Position numbers and translations under genes: made by a program. Below the pieces are notes generated by a model. That model was not told the DNA's origin. It was given only the letters and a program-made list of their open reading frames with translations, and did not search any database. A stretch of 64,000 nucleotides of DNA from Begonia masoniana (lineage: Eukaryota; Streptophyta; Magnoliopsida; Cucurbitales; Begoniaceae): assembly GCA_022432975.1 (NCBI GenBank), contig CM039510.1:9702414-9766413 (forward strand), given 5' to 3'. This document shows positions 1 through 11,338 of the stretch, piece by piece (the stretch's first letter is position 1; the number at the start of each line of letters is the position of its first letter).

Positions 1-1671
1 TATTTTCTTTATTCTTTTGTCGAGTTGATTTTCAACTTCAACCTTGAATGACTTGAACACGTCCATTGTTTGAGCCTTTTCATGAATAAGAAATATGTAT
101 GCATATCTCGAAAAATCGTCTATGAATGATACAAAGTAGCGTTGACCATTCCAAGAAGGTGTTGGAAACGGTCCACAAACATCTGTATGTATCAACTCTA
201 AGACTTCTGTAGCTCTATATGCACCTAATTTCTTGCCTTTGGTTTGTTTTCCTTTAATGCATTCAATACAGATGTTAAAATCCGCAAAATCAATGGAATT
301 TAGAATTCCATCTGACACAAGTCGTTCAACTCTATTTCTAGAGATGTGGCCTAAGCGCTTGTGCCATAATGCACCTGAATTATCATTATTTAGCTTCCGT
401 TTTGTACCTTTTGAATCAATAATAAGGGTTTCATGATATGTAGCATTTGTGTCAAGCAAATATAGATTGTCATATTGCATAAGCGAACCAGTTCCAACCA
501 CATTTGAATTAATAGATAACATAAACTGATTGTTTCCAAAAGAACAAGTGTAACCAAATTTGTCCAAATAACAAACAGAAACCAAATTCCGTCTAAATGA
601 CGGTACAACATAAGTATCCATTAAATCCAAATAGAAACCAGTACAAAGCAACAATCTAAAATGACCAATTGCTTCCACTTCTACCGATTTGCCATCGCCC
701 ACATAGATACATCTTTCAGCATCATTTGGCTTTCGGCAGCTCAGGCAACCCTACATTGAAATACTGATGTTAGTAGTAGCACCGGAGTCTAACCACCAAG
801 TATTTCTAGGTACTGAAGCCAAATTAACTTCAGAACAAACCAAATTAAGAAATGTACCTTTCTTCTCGCGCCATGCACGATACTTTGCACATTCCTTCTT
901 CATGTGTCCAGGTTTATTGCAAAAGAAACAAAGATTACCATCCTTATTTTGTTTCTTTGCACTTGGACCAGCAGCATTTGTATTCTTTCTTTTCTTGCCC
1001 TTTTCTTTAGAGGTGCTTGCTAAGAAAGCACTTTCAGTCTTCTCTTGCTTCAATCTCTCTTCCTCTTGTACACAATGAGAAATTAGTTCATTCAAATTCC
1101 ACGTTTCTTTCTGACAGTTAAAACTAACTTTAAAGTGGTTGAATTGAACTGGGAGAGAAATCAAGATGAGATGCACAAGTAAAGCCTCATGCAAATCAAG
1201 CTTTAATGCCTTCAGTTTCGAAGCAAGATGAGACATTTCCATAATGTACTCCCTTATGTTTCCCTTGCCCTTATACTTCATTGAAATCAAGCTCTTTAAA
1301 ATAGTGCTTGTTTCAGCCTTATCGCTTTTGGCAAAGCGCTTCTCAATTTCTGCAAGGTACTCCTTAGCATCGGTGGTGTCCTCGGACACTGCACCCCTAA
1401 ATACCTCTGGAATGGCGCGCTTAATGATCATTAGACTCATGCGGTTGGAGCGATCCCACTTCTCAAATCTAGCTCTCTCCTCGGATGAGCTAGTAGCTGT
1501 AGGAGTAACAGGTTTCTCCGTCCGAATAGCAAGGTCCATGTCCATGCACCCGAGAACTATCTGAATGTTCTCCTTCCAGTCTTTAAAGTTAGTACCATTA
1601 AGGACTGGTACTGAATTTAGGTTGGCAGATATGTTTGCAACATTAGCTGAATGAGAACAATAGAATTATAA
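1..1671 (-). pseudogene. Copia gag-pol polyprotein, partial, one in-frame stop
   Basis: One frame stays open from about 1669 down to 1 except for a single TAG at 751-753. Reading from the N-terminus it shows a gag N-terminal motif (LNGTNFKDW), a UBN2-type gag region, a zinc knuckle CFFCNKPGHMKKEC (CX2CX4HX4C, about 910-870), the protease motif WLDSGATT (about 790-770), GAG-pre-integrase with LWHKRLGHIS (about 345-375) and the integrase start with HTDVCGPF and DDFSRYAYIF. The first in-frame ATG is at 1545, but recognisable gag sequence continues about 34 codons upstream of it to roughly 1647 with no ATG. The true start is therefore lost, or supplied by an upstream exon. The TAG falls just after the protease motif. 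The product would be Gag, protease and integrase for retrotransposition. Confidence 0.88.
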
Positions 1672-2164
1672 ATAACATGCTCAGAACATAATTTTCAATA
1701 AAAATTCAAAATAATTGGCAAATCCCATCTCAAGATATCTAGTGCAACATTAATTTCAAGTCTTTGGACAGTAAAATTAACTGCAAGTGATACTCCTTTT
1801 GTAATAATCAAACACTAACAATAATGCATGACAAATAATAAACCCCTCTTTGGATTGATTTATTATTTTCATGTAAAATCCTTATAATCGTTACATGTTT
1901 ACTATCACAGGTAATTATGTAGTTCGGCCAACTATGAATCGTCCTTTGGGCCGATTAATAATCGCATGAACTTACATACTTACAACATTCAAAATTCGTC
2001 ATGAACAATTTACGTAACAGAGGTCACTTTGGCGACATATTATTTCAATTTATTCAATCAGAATGATGAACCATAATTACTTTAGTATATAGTATGCCAA
2101 TTAAATGAATTAAATCGGAATTTAAAAAATTGGATAGAAGTTTGAAATTATATCCACCGAAATC

Positions 2165-2772
2165 TGTACATCGGTAGAAGCAGAAGCTTGCTTCTGCCGA
2201 AATTCACTGTACATCGGCATCTGCCGAATTTTACTGTACATCGGCATCTGCCGAATTTTACTGTACATCGGCATCTGCCGAATTTTACTGTACATCGGCA
2301 TCTGCCGAATTTTACTGTACATCGGCATCTGCCGAATTTTACTGTACATCGGCATCTGCCGAATTTTACTGTACATCGGCATCTGCCGAATTTTACTGTA
2401 CATCGGCATCTGCCGAACTTTACTGTACATCGGCATCTGCCGAATTTTACTGTACATCGGCATCTGCCGAATTTTACTGTACATCGGCAGAAGCAGAGGC
2501 TTGCTTCTGCCGAACTTTACTGTACATCGGCATCTGCCGAATTTTACTGTACATCGGCATCTGCCGAATTTTACTGTACATCGGCATCTGCCGAATTTTA
2601 CTGTACATCGGCATCTGCCGAATTTTACTGTACATCGGCATCTGCCGAATTTTACTGTACATCGGCATCTGCCGAATTTTACTGTACATCGGCAATTCAC
2701 TGTACATCGGCATCTGCCGAATTTTACTGTACATCGGCAGAAGCAGAGGCTTCTGCCGAAATTCACTGTAGG
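2165..2772 (-). repeat. 27-bp hairpin minisatellite in the Copia F leader (about 21 units)
   Basis: Units start at 2165, 2208 and then every 27 bp to 2451, at 2478, at 2521 and every 27 bp to 2656, then at 2683, 2701 and 2728. Read in the element's sense, a unit holds GCCGA, a 13-nt spacer and TCGGC, so each unit can fold as a hairpin. The units at 2165 and 2478 are 43 bp long because of an extra block around GCAGAAGC/GCTTCTGC, itself an inverted repeat; the last unit carries a shorter version. One unit (2683) is cut to 18 bp. Neighbouring units are almost identical, which implies recent homogenisation. Confidence 0.95.
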
Positions 2773-2877
2773 TCGATCCGCGTATGCGTCGCGGCTTTAA
2801 TCGTTGGGCACCAAAGATAACCCTGACTCTGAATCTTTAAAGATCAGCCTTGTGTTCAAATCAAGAACAAGAAGCAA

Positions 2878-2890
2878 GGCTCTGATACCA
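2878..2890 (-). other. Primer binding site of Copia F
   Basis: Minus-strand TGGTATCAGAGCC, two bases from the LTR end. It is complementary to the 3' end of initiator methionine tRNA, the usual primer for plant Copia elements. Confidence 0.9.
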
Positions 2891-2892
2891 AT

Positions 2893-3347
2893 TGTTGGAA
2901 TTTCTTCATGTTTCTTTTGCCCTTATGAAACTGAATCTGAAATTCTTGTTCTTAACTTAAACATAAATTGAGTGCGGAAGCGTACCTGAATCTTTAGCCA
3001 TGGTCTTTGGTTTTGATCTTCCAAATGTAGAATTTCCTTAGTGTTCCTTATTCTCTCTGTTGATGGGGATACAGAATAGAGATATCTCTTTTCTACAAAT
3101 GGGGACCATAACTCATTTATTGTTTTGTACCCGTTGCAACCTTCAACAAGTAAAACTTGTCGCAGAATTTCTAATTTGGCCCCTCATCAAATTAGAAATT
3201 CTGCATATGGTATCCACAATAATATTCATGACAATTACGTCCTTAAGTCAAATTCTTTCTTTCAAAATAGATCACATAATATTGACTTAATGTATTTGAT
3301 GACTATATACATTCACTTAATTATATAAGTGTCCCAAAATTCTAACA
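2893..3347 (-). repeat. 5' LTR of Copia F (455 bp)
   Basis: The ends are TGTTAGAA...CCAACA on the minus strand, directly followed by the PBS. A TATATAA promoter motif lies near 3320-3327, about 25 bp from the LTR start, inside the imperfect palindrome CACTTAATTATATAAGTG (3314-3331). The matching 3' LTR is outside the window. Confidence 0.88.
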
Positions 3348-4618
3348 CTTGAAACCTAAGAAAGGACTTAAAAAACACGTTATTAATTTTAATAATTGCG
3401 AGAGGGAATCTTTAAAGCAAATAACATCAATAAAAACTTAATACAAATTTTTTCAGTTTCTTCGTTTAATTATCAAAACAAATATGCTTAATTCAATTAA
3501 GCAAATAGATGTCCATGGGGTCATGACATCAATTATACATACTTTAAATTTGAAGCTACATAAATAAACAATTTCCTATGCATCTTGATAACTCTGTTTT
3601 ATGAAGTTATTTGTGTATAATGTTATAAGATTTATCGTAATTAGTTAGTATTTATTGAAACTGATTTTATAAAAATAGCAGTTTTACCATAACATTGCAG
3701 GAATCCCAATTCAAAGAGATATTTTGTGAATTTAGATGATTTTCTATATTTTTCTAATTACTTGGAAATATATTTTAAAATATTTAATTTATTTTGCAGA
3801 TAAGGAAATCCCTAATAGTGTAGGAAATCAGAGGAAGAAAGATTTAAAGAAAGCTTTTTTTTTTTAGATAGATTCAATTCATGCGGTTGCTTAACATGCA
3901 AGAGTGAAAAAAATTAGAAAAGTTTCTTAATTTTACAAGAAAATTACCAAAATCAAATCTTGGAAACCATCTAGAAGGAAGCCAATGCACACCCTTACAA
4001 ATACAACACCGTAAATCCAGTTTTAGGGTCAAGTATCTTTAGTTAAATTAAGTAGTTTTAGAGTTAGATTTTCTTTCGGCAATTTTAGGAGTGTCTTCGC
4101 GACTAGAGAAGGGAGAACAAGTTCTACGACAAGGAGTTCTCAGTGAGTGACGAGTGAGGGGGATATTCTACTGTTTTATTTCTTCTACTTTGACACATAT
4201 TTTGTTATTTCGATTTCATTTTCTATTATGAACTAATTTTTTTATTGAAGGAATAAATTATCAAATTTTTTATTTGATATTTAGGTGCTATTAGTTTTGT
4301 GTAAGTCTATTGAACATTGTACTTAATTACTATTGTGATAAAAGAATGATTGTTTGAATTATAAACTGTTTTTGATACGTGCATAGCGATAACTTGACTT
4401 GAGAACTCGTGTTTAGTCATGATACGATATTCGATAATTATTATGATAGTGTACAGTTATACTAATGTATATTTTTAGTTATATTTTTAACAGCATTACT
4501 AATGAACTTCGAAGAAACAAAAATAAGGAAAAAAACCTTTTATTTCCTTTGTTATTGTTACATGATAACAGTGGCCAAGGTGAAGTCAACATCACTGTTC
4601 ATATGACTGACATTGTTT
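3348..4618. other. AT-rich intergenic stretch, 3' flank of the chitinase
   Basis: No gene or recognisable element is seen. On the minus strand an AATAAA polyadenylation signal (complement of 4539-4544) lies about 75 nt beyond the chitinase stop codon, so the transcript probably ends near 4500-4530. Confidence 0.5.
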
Positions 4619-5776
4619 TTAAAATGGCCTTTGATTATAGCAATCCAGGTTGCTTCCATAGGTCACTCCCAACAGGTCGCAGTACCTCCTGTAGAACCCG
4701 ATTCTGCTAACCACCCTGTTATCTAGTCCAATTCCACACTCCAATCCGCCATTGATGATATTGGTGATTACTCCATATCCGGGGAGGCGTCCTGCTCCTC
4801 TGTCGGCAGCCGAGGGTGTCCACCGACCTATGATAACATTGTGGCTGGAGGGCTTGTTTCCTTGTGGAGTCATCCAGAACCAGATAGCCGTTCTGAAAGA
4901 TATTACTGCATTTGTTGCAACTTGATCTGGGTTATTTATCAGATCGAGTCGAAGGGACTGTCCAGCTAGACCGTAGTTGTAGTTACTGTTGAAGAAGATC
5001 AAATAGTAAAGTAAAATAGAAGAATATGTAATCATTTCCTAGCACTTATAACTTATGCTTTCAAGTGTAAAACTAAGAAAATCGAGTGAGTTAAAGAGAG
5101 GGAAAAGTGAGTCTAACTGGGTCAGCTGAATGGGTCCTCGGCCAAAGTACTGGCGTCCGGCAGGGCACGGCCATGCAGTAGAAGAGCAATAAGCTCCAGG
5201 GTTACCAGTCTCCCTAATGAAGCAGTACCCCCATGCATAGGGGCCGTCTGGTGCGGTTGGCCATCCACCTGCACACCATAATTTCTAACATGAGAATGCG
5301 ATCTCATTGATTTATGAAACATTTGGGGACGAAAACAGACCTGTAGTTTCATGGGAGGTCTGCCCAAAGAAAGCAGCAAGCTCTCTCTTCCGGGTATTAA
5401 CATCGCCAGTAGTGCCGAATCCACTGAAACCGCGTGCAGCAGTAATGAAAGCGCTGTAAGTGTAGAAGCCATTGCTGGGGCAGCGCGGATCGTTTCTGTA
5501 TCGAAGCATTTGGTTGAAAAGAGCTTCAGTTATGATGCTACCGACGTCATTGCCGTTGCCGCTAGGGGTTGGGGTGGGAGTTGGGTTAGAACCAGGACAC
5601 TGGCTCTGGCAACCTTGGCCGCAGTACTCTATTGTGGAGCCACACCAACCGTGTTGGCTGCAGCACAGCCTGTTTTGGCAGAGAGCGTTCCCTGCTTGTC
5701 TGCCACACTGTTGAGCAGTTGAGCTTCCTACGAACAAAGCTATGGCGATGAGAATGAGAACTTGGATTTTCGCCAT
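4619..5776 (-). CDS. Class I endochitinase (hevein/CBM18 + GH19), three exons
   Basis: The predicted secreted enzyme hydrolyses beta-1,4 N-acetylglucosamine links of chitin and is typical of pathogen defence. Exons on the minus strand are 5776-5341, 5268-5118 and 4985-4619. Introns at 5340-5269 and 5117-4986 have GT...AG ends, and joining them gives 954 nt (317 residues), normal for class I. A signal peptide (about residues 1-21, cleavage before QQCGRQ) is followed by a cysteine-rich hevein domain (about 22-62), a Pro/Thr hinge (PTPTPTPS) and the GH19 domain. The catalytic acid lies in [11 protein letters not shown], which spans the end of exon 1, and the second Glu in [20 protein letters not shown] is completed across intron 2. 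The protein ends at CYNQRPF without the C-terminal extension of vacuolar class I enzymes, so apoplastic secretion is likely. No disabling change is seen. It lies between Copia F and the hAT nest. Confidence 0.95.
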
Positions 5777-6247
5777 GTTTCTCTGAACTATGAATGTTGG
5801 GTTGTTTCGAATTTGTAAGGATGCATTTATAGGGTAGTGATCTCTTTGCTCACAGGTCAGTGTTTATAACATTCAAACTCGGTTGGCGCATCATTTGACT
5901 TCAAAAGTACGTACCAATTATCTCCATTATCCATTTGATAAGGAAATGTAACGACGGCATTAAGCACGCAAGTCAACCACGGCAAGCGTTAGATTAATTA
6001 GAAGGTAAGTGGAAAAATTTGAACAAGTTGGTATTCAGATTTGAAATAGTACATGAATTCTATTTACAACCAAAGAAATAAGACTAAGATAATCATTGTG
6101 CCTTCTTTTCTTTGCTTTGCACGGAAGAAAATTCAAGTTTCAGCATGGTCTCATCTCTAGTATTGACTTGGAATAGAACAGGTCAAATATCGGTAATAAT
6201 CACCCATTGTAGAGCGCTAAGCAGTCACTAATAAGTAGAATTGCAGT
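5777..6247 (-). promoter_or_regulatory. Chitinase promoter region
   Basis: On the minus strand a TATAAAT box sits at 5831-5825, about 50 bp before the ATG, so the 5' UTR should be very short. Two W-box cores (TTGACT) occur, at 5895-5900 on the plus strand and at 5976-5971 on the minus strand. W-boxes bind WRKY factors and are common in elicitor-induced defence genes. The region is cut off at 6248 by the hAT insertion, so any more distal native promoter has been moved about 28 kb away. Function of the boxes is inferred. Confidence 0.6.
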
Positions 6248-6255
6248 GTAAAAAT
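6248..6255. repeat. Left 8-bp target duplication of the hAT (GTAAAAAT)
   Basis: Identical to 34048-34055. Eight-bp duplications are the hallmark of hAT transposition. Confidence 0.92.
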
Positions 6256-6984
6256 TAGGAGCGGGTGTGGGTAGACCGGAACAGACCCGATCGGTTTTTG
6301 GTTATGGAATCAAAATCAAAAACCGATCTGCAAGATTGACTTAACTGACCCGAACCAAACGTAAAATCTGTTTGCTCAATTGAGATTTGGTTTTTTTTTT
6401 AATTGTTTTTTTTTTATTTTAGAAACACCTTAAATATTACCATTCACAAAAAAATATAACTTTAAATATATGAATTTTCCCAACAAAAAATACAATCTTT
6501 AATATCCAACCAAAGTTCAATAAAAAATTATACAACAATTCCAATATTATACATCAAATCCAATTAACAATAGAATTAAAGTCGATATAAACTCAATCCA
6601 TATAAACTAAACAATTAAGTATATCCAATTGAAGTTCATGTAAACTCAATCCAACTAAACTAAAGTCCATATAAACTCAATCTAAATATATATAAATTCC
6701 AACTTACATCCATTGACCACTAAGCCCAAACTAACAAAAGTAAAATATCCAAATTCCATCGACAGGTCGAACACCAAACCACACTCCACACTAAATCTGG
6801 CAAAAAAAAAGAGTACCTTTACAATTCAATGATAATTGTTAAATCTTCATCTTCTCCTTCCATTCTACGATTGTTAGTAGCAATTTCTAGACAAAACGAA
6901 ATACAATAGTAATTAGTAAAGAATTAAGATTTAAGAAGACAAAAAAAATATATTATTACGTAACGTACCTTCGGCAATAGTTTC
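6256..6984 (-). other. hAT 3' subterminal region
   Basis: AT-rich non-coding sequence between the left inverted repeat and the first solo LTR. ACCGATC/GATCGGT-type motifs cluster at 6275-6345. No gene is seen. Confidence 0.7.
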
Positions 6985-7326
6985 TGTAACACCCCGAGTC
7001 TTATGAACCCGGTTTGTTACACAAAACTTGCGCATGACCCGGAAACTCTGGTTCAAATTTGAAATTTTGCTTGAAGGTCGTAATTTGATATTTTCTAAAA
7101 CCTCAACATTTAAGAACTTGCAGCGGAAATCATTTGAATAAAAATAGAGTTAAATAAAACTATTGAACAATACTTGAATAATCAGTTGGAAAATTAAGGA
7201 ATAATCGGCCGAGAAGGAATAAAAGTTTAAATCGCAAAAAAAAAGAAAATACTTCTTAAGATTCAAAAGTCAAACGCATCGCCCGCTGAACAAGGTCAAC
7301 AAAAAGGGGCTGAAGCAGAAAATAGA

Positions 7327-7665
7327 AGACATCATCCGGTGGCAAAACGACAAAGTATTCTCTACATCATCCGGTGGATTCACACCCGACATCCACCGGT
7401 CACTAAACGACAAAAGACTTTCTACATCATCCGGTGGATTTACACACGACATCCACCGGTCACTAAACGACAAAAGACTTTCTGCATCATCCGGTGGATT
7501 TACACACAACATCCACCGGTCACTAAACGACAAAAGACTTTCTACATCATCCGGTGGATTTACACACGACATCCACCGGTCACTAAACGACAAAAGACTT
7601 TTTACATCATCCGGTGGATTTACACACGACATCCACCGGTCACTAAAATACTCGACATCATCCGG
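7327..7665. repeat. 60-bp tandem repeat with internal hairpin (about 5.5 units)
   Basis: The period is exactly 60 bp. Each unit contains CCGGTGGAT, an 11-nt loop and ATCCACCGG, a perfect 9-bp stem. Shorter derivatives with CCGGTG and GACGTCAGCCGG continue to about 7740. Because 60 is a multiple of three, long open frames arise on both strands and are not genes. Confidence 0.95.
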
Positions 7666-8213
7666 TGAGTAAAATACTCGACATCAGCCGGTGACGTCAG
7701 CCGGATGATTCGATCCACACACACACAACATCCACCGGTGAACTCCATTCACCGATGGTTGAACTTGCAAACTTTACTCAAGACTTTCAAAAACCCCTGA
7801 CCCTAAGCAACTTCAGAAAACTCAACAGAAAGTGGAACAATGTTTCAACTACTCAAATTCCATAAAAAAAAAAAAACATCTCTAACTGTGAGAAGGACAA
7901 GCTTACTTCGTTGAAACCATTTAGAACAATTCAAATCCTTGAATCACTCAAATTCAGTAAAATCAACATTTAAGCCCAACCAAATACTATTATCAGAAAA
8001 CTCAAAAAAAAAAATCGTATTCAGAATATTGAAAACCACTACTGTCACGAAAACTCAACACACTAAAATCGAACATTGTCAACTGAACCTTCACACCAAC
8101 TGACATCAGTTAATCCGCCTCATCAGTGTACCAGTTCGAGACAGAGAAGTGCTCCTCCAACCCCGTCTATTCGTCAGTAAACTCAGGGAATTCACCTGCA
8201 GTATCCTCAACAC

Positions 8214-8961
8214 CTACATCACAAAACTCATCTATTAGCCTATTGCTAAGTAAGTAAAGCAGTAATGAAATGAATTGCTGAAACATAAATTCCTAAACAT
8301 GTAATTTCTACTTTCTCATCTCAGTTGCATACACATACGTTCATAAACTAATATGATCCCTTGGTTCCCTTGGGAGTGGGATCAATTCTCCCAATGTCAT
8401 ACATCCTCTACTCGATTAAGGGGCGGATGAATTCCCTTAATAGCTGATCTGATCCCTTGGTTCCCTTGGGAGTGAGACCAACTCTCCTAATGTCATACAT
8501 CCTCTACTCGATTAAGGGGCGGATTAGTTCTCTTAATAGTTTGTCTGTCACATTCAGTTCATACTTTACCATTCTTACATGGAAATTCATTTTTGTAATC
8601 TTTCAAAAACATGATGCATGACATACAAAATCATTCACAAGATGCATAACCCTACTGTATTTTGATGTAGGCCCGAAGGCACATGCATACTTTACTTACC
8701 TGGCTCTCCTGGAAATGCTCGGTTACAACTACTCCAGAAGCTCGCTCACCTAAAGTCATGACAGTACATTAATCCAACTCTTACTAAACCTTACCAAAAC
8801 TCAATAATATGTTTGAGGAAATCGATTTGAAACTCTGTTACCCGTGCATTCCCATTTATCACCAAGAACCTGAACCAACCCTCAATCACAGAAACCTCGA
8901 AATCTTCACATTGTATTCTCTCAGTAAACTAATCGCTAAAATGCAAGAAAACAAGACTTAC
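8214..8961 (-). other. Putative spliced-leader block in solo LTR 6985-9226
   Basis: Minus strand: donor CTAG^GTAAGT (intron from 8961), acceptor CTTTAG^GTG (8750), mini-exon of 50 nt (8749-8700), donor CCAG^GTAAGT (8699), acceptor GATGTAG^GTG (8214). Introns are 212 and 486 bp. TACTTAGC lies before the last acceptor as a possible branch site. Inferred from comparison with the other LTRs; no transcript evidence. Confidence 0.6.
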
Positions 8962-9239
8962 CTAGGTTGAAGGAGAATCGGGCGAGAGAATCGCCTAAAG
9001 AGTTCTACTGCTCGAGCTGAAAACCGAAAGAGGGAAATAAGGAATAGTGGCGGCTACTCTCACTGGACTTTTCCTTAAATAGGTTATCCACTATGTAAAA
9101 TTCTAATTACCATCATGGCCTCGCCTGATCATTTATTAACCTAATCAATAACTCCCCCAACCCTTCTATAAAATTACATCATTAATAATAAATTAAATTT
9201 TTGGTTCAATGGAACCGGGTGCTACAGTTTCATAGTCAT

Positions 9240-11119
9240 CCATTAGCTTGCTCATACTTGAAATTGTGGAACAGATCTAACTTTGAGTGCAAATAATAGC
9301 TTCAACTATTGTCGGTAATAGAGAGGTACGAGATAAGTCAACAATACGACCACCACAACTAAATGTTGACTCCAAAGTGACATTAGAAATAGGAATGATC
9401 AAAATATCTTTTGCTATTTGACTCAAAATTGGATACTTATGCTAGTTAACTTTCCACCATGCTAGAATGTTTAAATTATCTGAGTATTTTTCAACTTTAG
9501 CACTCAAATACTCATCAATTTCAGACATATTACTTGAAGTAGCATACTCATGCTAATTGTCAAAATACATAGAGAAGACAAGAGTAGTAGTCTTCGGTGA
9601 ATTTGCAACAATGATAGAACTCAGAATGTCGTCATTTTTGTACTCCAAATATAGTCTCTCCATTAAAGTCTCTAGTTGTTTCATAAAATCGCCAACTTGT
9701 TCATTATCTAGCAAAATGCTCAAACAATGTTTTTAGACTTTTGATTTGTATCTTGGATCAAGTAGAATGACCACAAAGACAAGGGAATTCATCGTGTCAA
9801 TATTTCCTCAATACTTGTCAAACTTGTTTAGCATTTCAAGAACCATTCTTTTCAATAAAATATTATTGCCCTCGACATATCTTTGGAATGTCATTTTCAC
9901 CTCCCATACTTCAATAACATATAAATTTGAGGTAATATACAATGACGCAGAAACTTTTACAGTTGTGTCATAAAACACCTTCAAGAACTTGTAGAATTCT
10001 CGAATGTTAGTTCAATCTTCGTTTGTAGGAGGTTCTTCTTCTTCCATGTCTAATATGAGATTTCTAGCACATTCTCCTAATTTTTCAAAGGCTTTTGAAT
10101 ATTTTTCAGTACTATCTAATATCAGGTACATAGAGTTCCATCGAGTAGACACAAAAAGACTTACATTACTCTTAAATATAATTTTCAGGATGTCAATACA
10201 ACTCTTAAATTGTTGTAACCGTCTTGGTGAAGATTTAACATACTTTACCACCTGGCATACTATACTAATTGAACATTAATGTTCTTTCAAGCCATCATTA
10301 ACAATTAAATTTAGAATATGAGCAAAACAATGTATATGAATGCATTCTCCATCTAAAACCAAGTCTTTTCAATGTCACAAACTTTTCAAATATGAAATGA
10401 CAACATCATTTGCAGAGGTGTTATCAACAGTAATAGTAAACACATTCTCAATTCCCCAATCAAACAAGCACTTTTCGAGAATGTTTCTAATGGTTTTGCC
10501 TTTATGATTATCAATTTGGCAAAAATTCAAAATCTTCTTGTGCAACTTCCAATCGTCGTCAACAAAGTGTCCCGTCAATACCATGTAATTGATATTTTTG
10601 ATTAGAAGTTCAAGCATCCGTAGTTAGGCAAACTCTTTGACTACTTTTCTTTATATAATCTTTCAATTGATTTTTTTGTTTTTGTATATCATCTCAATAT
10701 CCCTCCCAACCGTTTTACAAGATCGCATAACAAACAAGCCTTGAAAATATTGAAGCAATTCTTTAAACCTTCCCATTCAACAATTCTTATAGACAATTCA
10801 TCTTTGATAAGCATTCTGGCAATGTAGTTACGTCCATCTGATTACGTAAATATTGACACTTTAGAGCTTTCTCCTTATTTCTTAACAAAAGGCAACGTCT
10901 TTTGTTTGCTGTATAGTCTTGCCAAATACTTTTTACATGCACATAAATATCTTGTCATATTCGATATATCATTCCTTTGCGTATGACAATTATAAAGTTA
11001 CCCACAATAGTTGTATTTAGCTTTAGGATCTTTAGATCACTATCTTTAACACATGTAAAGTTCTCTCAAGCACTAGATCTAAACGTTCTTTTCCTTGTAT
11101 TAATGTTACCATCACTCAT
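9240..11119 (-). pseudogene. hAT transposase, decayed (BED zinc finger, RICESLEEPER/Ac-like)
   Basis: Fragments lie in the expected order on the minus strand. A start-like ATG at 11119 leads into a BED zinc-finger remnant (CHTQRNDTSNMTRYLCAC, about 11000-10915). The catalytic region follows as NYMVLTGHFVDDDWKLHKKI and FTITVDNTSANDV (10617-10375), then a block with VSLFVSTRWNSMYLIL (10251-10012), then the C-terminal dimerisation motif with TLESTFSCGG and LPTIVEAIICTQ (about 9390-9290). Multiple frameshifts and stops separate the blocks, so it is dead. The solo LTR sits just past its 3' end. Its function was cut-and-paste transposition of this element. Confidence 0.88.
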
Positions 11120-11205
11120 TTGACTTTCTATTCTCAAAAAACAAACAAGAACCACATATTCATAATTCAATTACTAACTAATAAAGATAAACAATATGAT
11201 ATTGT

Positions 11206-11338
11206 GAGTGTGTTGTGTGCACACTCACTCATAGTGTGCACATTCACCATGTGCACACACACAACACACTCATAGTGTGCGCAAGTGCACAATCACAGTG
11301 TGCACAATCACAAGTGCACAATCAGTGCACAGTCACAG
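11206..11338. repeat. GTGTGCAC-type palindromic degenerate repeat (part 1)
   Basis: Overlapping AGTGTGCACA, GTGCAC and CACACTCA motifs, many of them self-complementary, in the 5' part of the hAT. It is interrupted by the solo LTR at 11339, continues at 13744-13851, and is interrupted again by element A. Confidence 0.85.

Larger units (their letters stand above)
1..3347 (-). mobile_element. Ty1/Copia retrotransposon F, 5' part (runs off window start)
   Basis: Read on the minus strand the order is 5' LTR (2893-3347), methionine-tRNA primer binding site (2878-2890), a long leader with a hairpin repeat array, gag, aspartic protease motif, GAG-pre-integrase and the start of the integrase core, which continues beyond position 1. 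The LTR begins TGTTAGAA and ends CCAACA, giving the standard TG...CA ends. The 3' LTR and the rest of pol lie outside the window, so the target duplication cannot be tested. The region 1672-2164 between gag and the array is AT-rich leader with no gene seen. Confidence 0.9.
6985..9226 (-). mobile_element. Solo LTR of a Gypsy (Tekay-like) element, 2242 bp
   Basis: The ends are TGTAGCACCCGG...GGGGTGTTACA on the minus strand, flanked by GTTTC at 6980-6984 and 9227-9231. No internal region or second LTR is present, so it arose by LTR-LTR recombination. On the minus strand it carries the leader layout shared by the other Gypsy LTRs here: donor at 8961, intron 1 8961-8750, mini-exon 8749-8700, intron 2 8699-8214. 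A 60-bp tandem repeat lies beyond the second acceptor. The truncated LTR at 43579-44603 belongs to the same lineage. Confidence 0.9.

Noticed and set aside
2165..2772. Possible CRISPR-like array
   Set aside because: There are no unique spacers between repeats; the units are contiguous and near-identical, and the genome is eukaryotic.
2122..2820. Long repetitive open frames on both strands (up to 214 codons)
   Set aside because: They arise because the 27-bp repeat is a multiple of three and contains no stop in several frames; no start context or protein family fits.
7270..7668. Repetitive open frames of 109-120 codons
   Set aside because: By-product of the 60-bp tandem repeat in a solo LTR.
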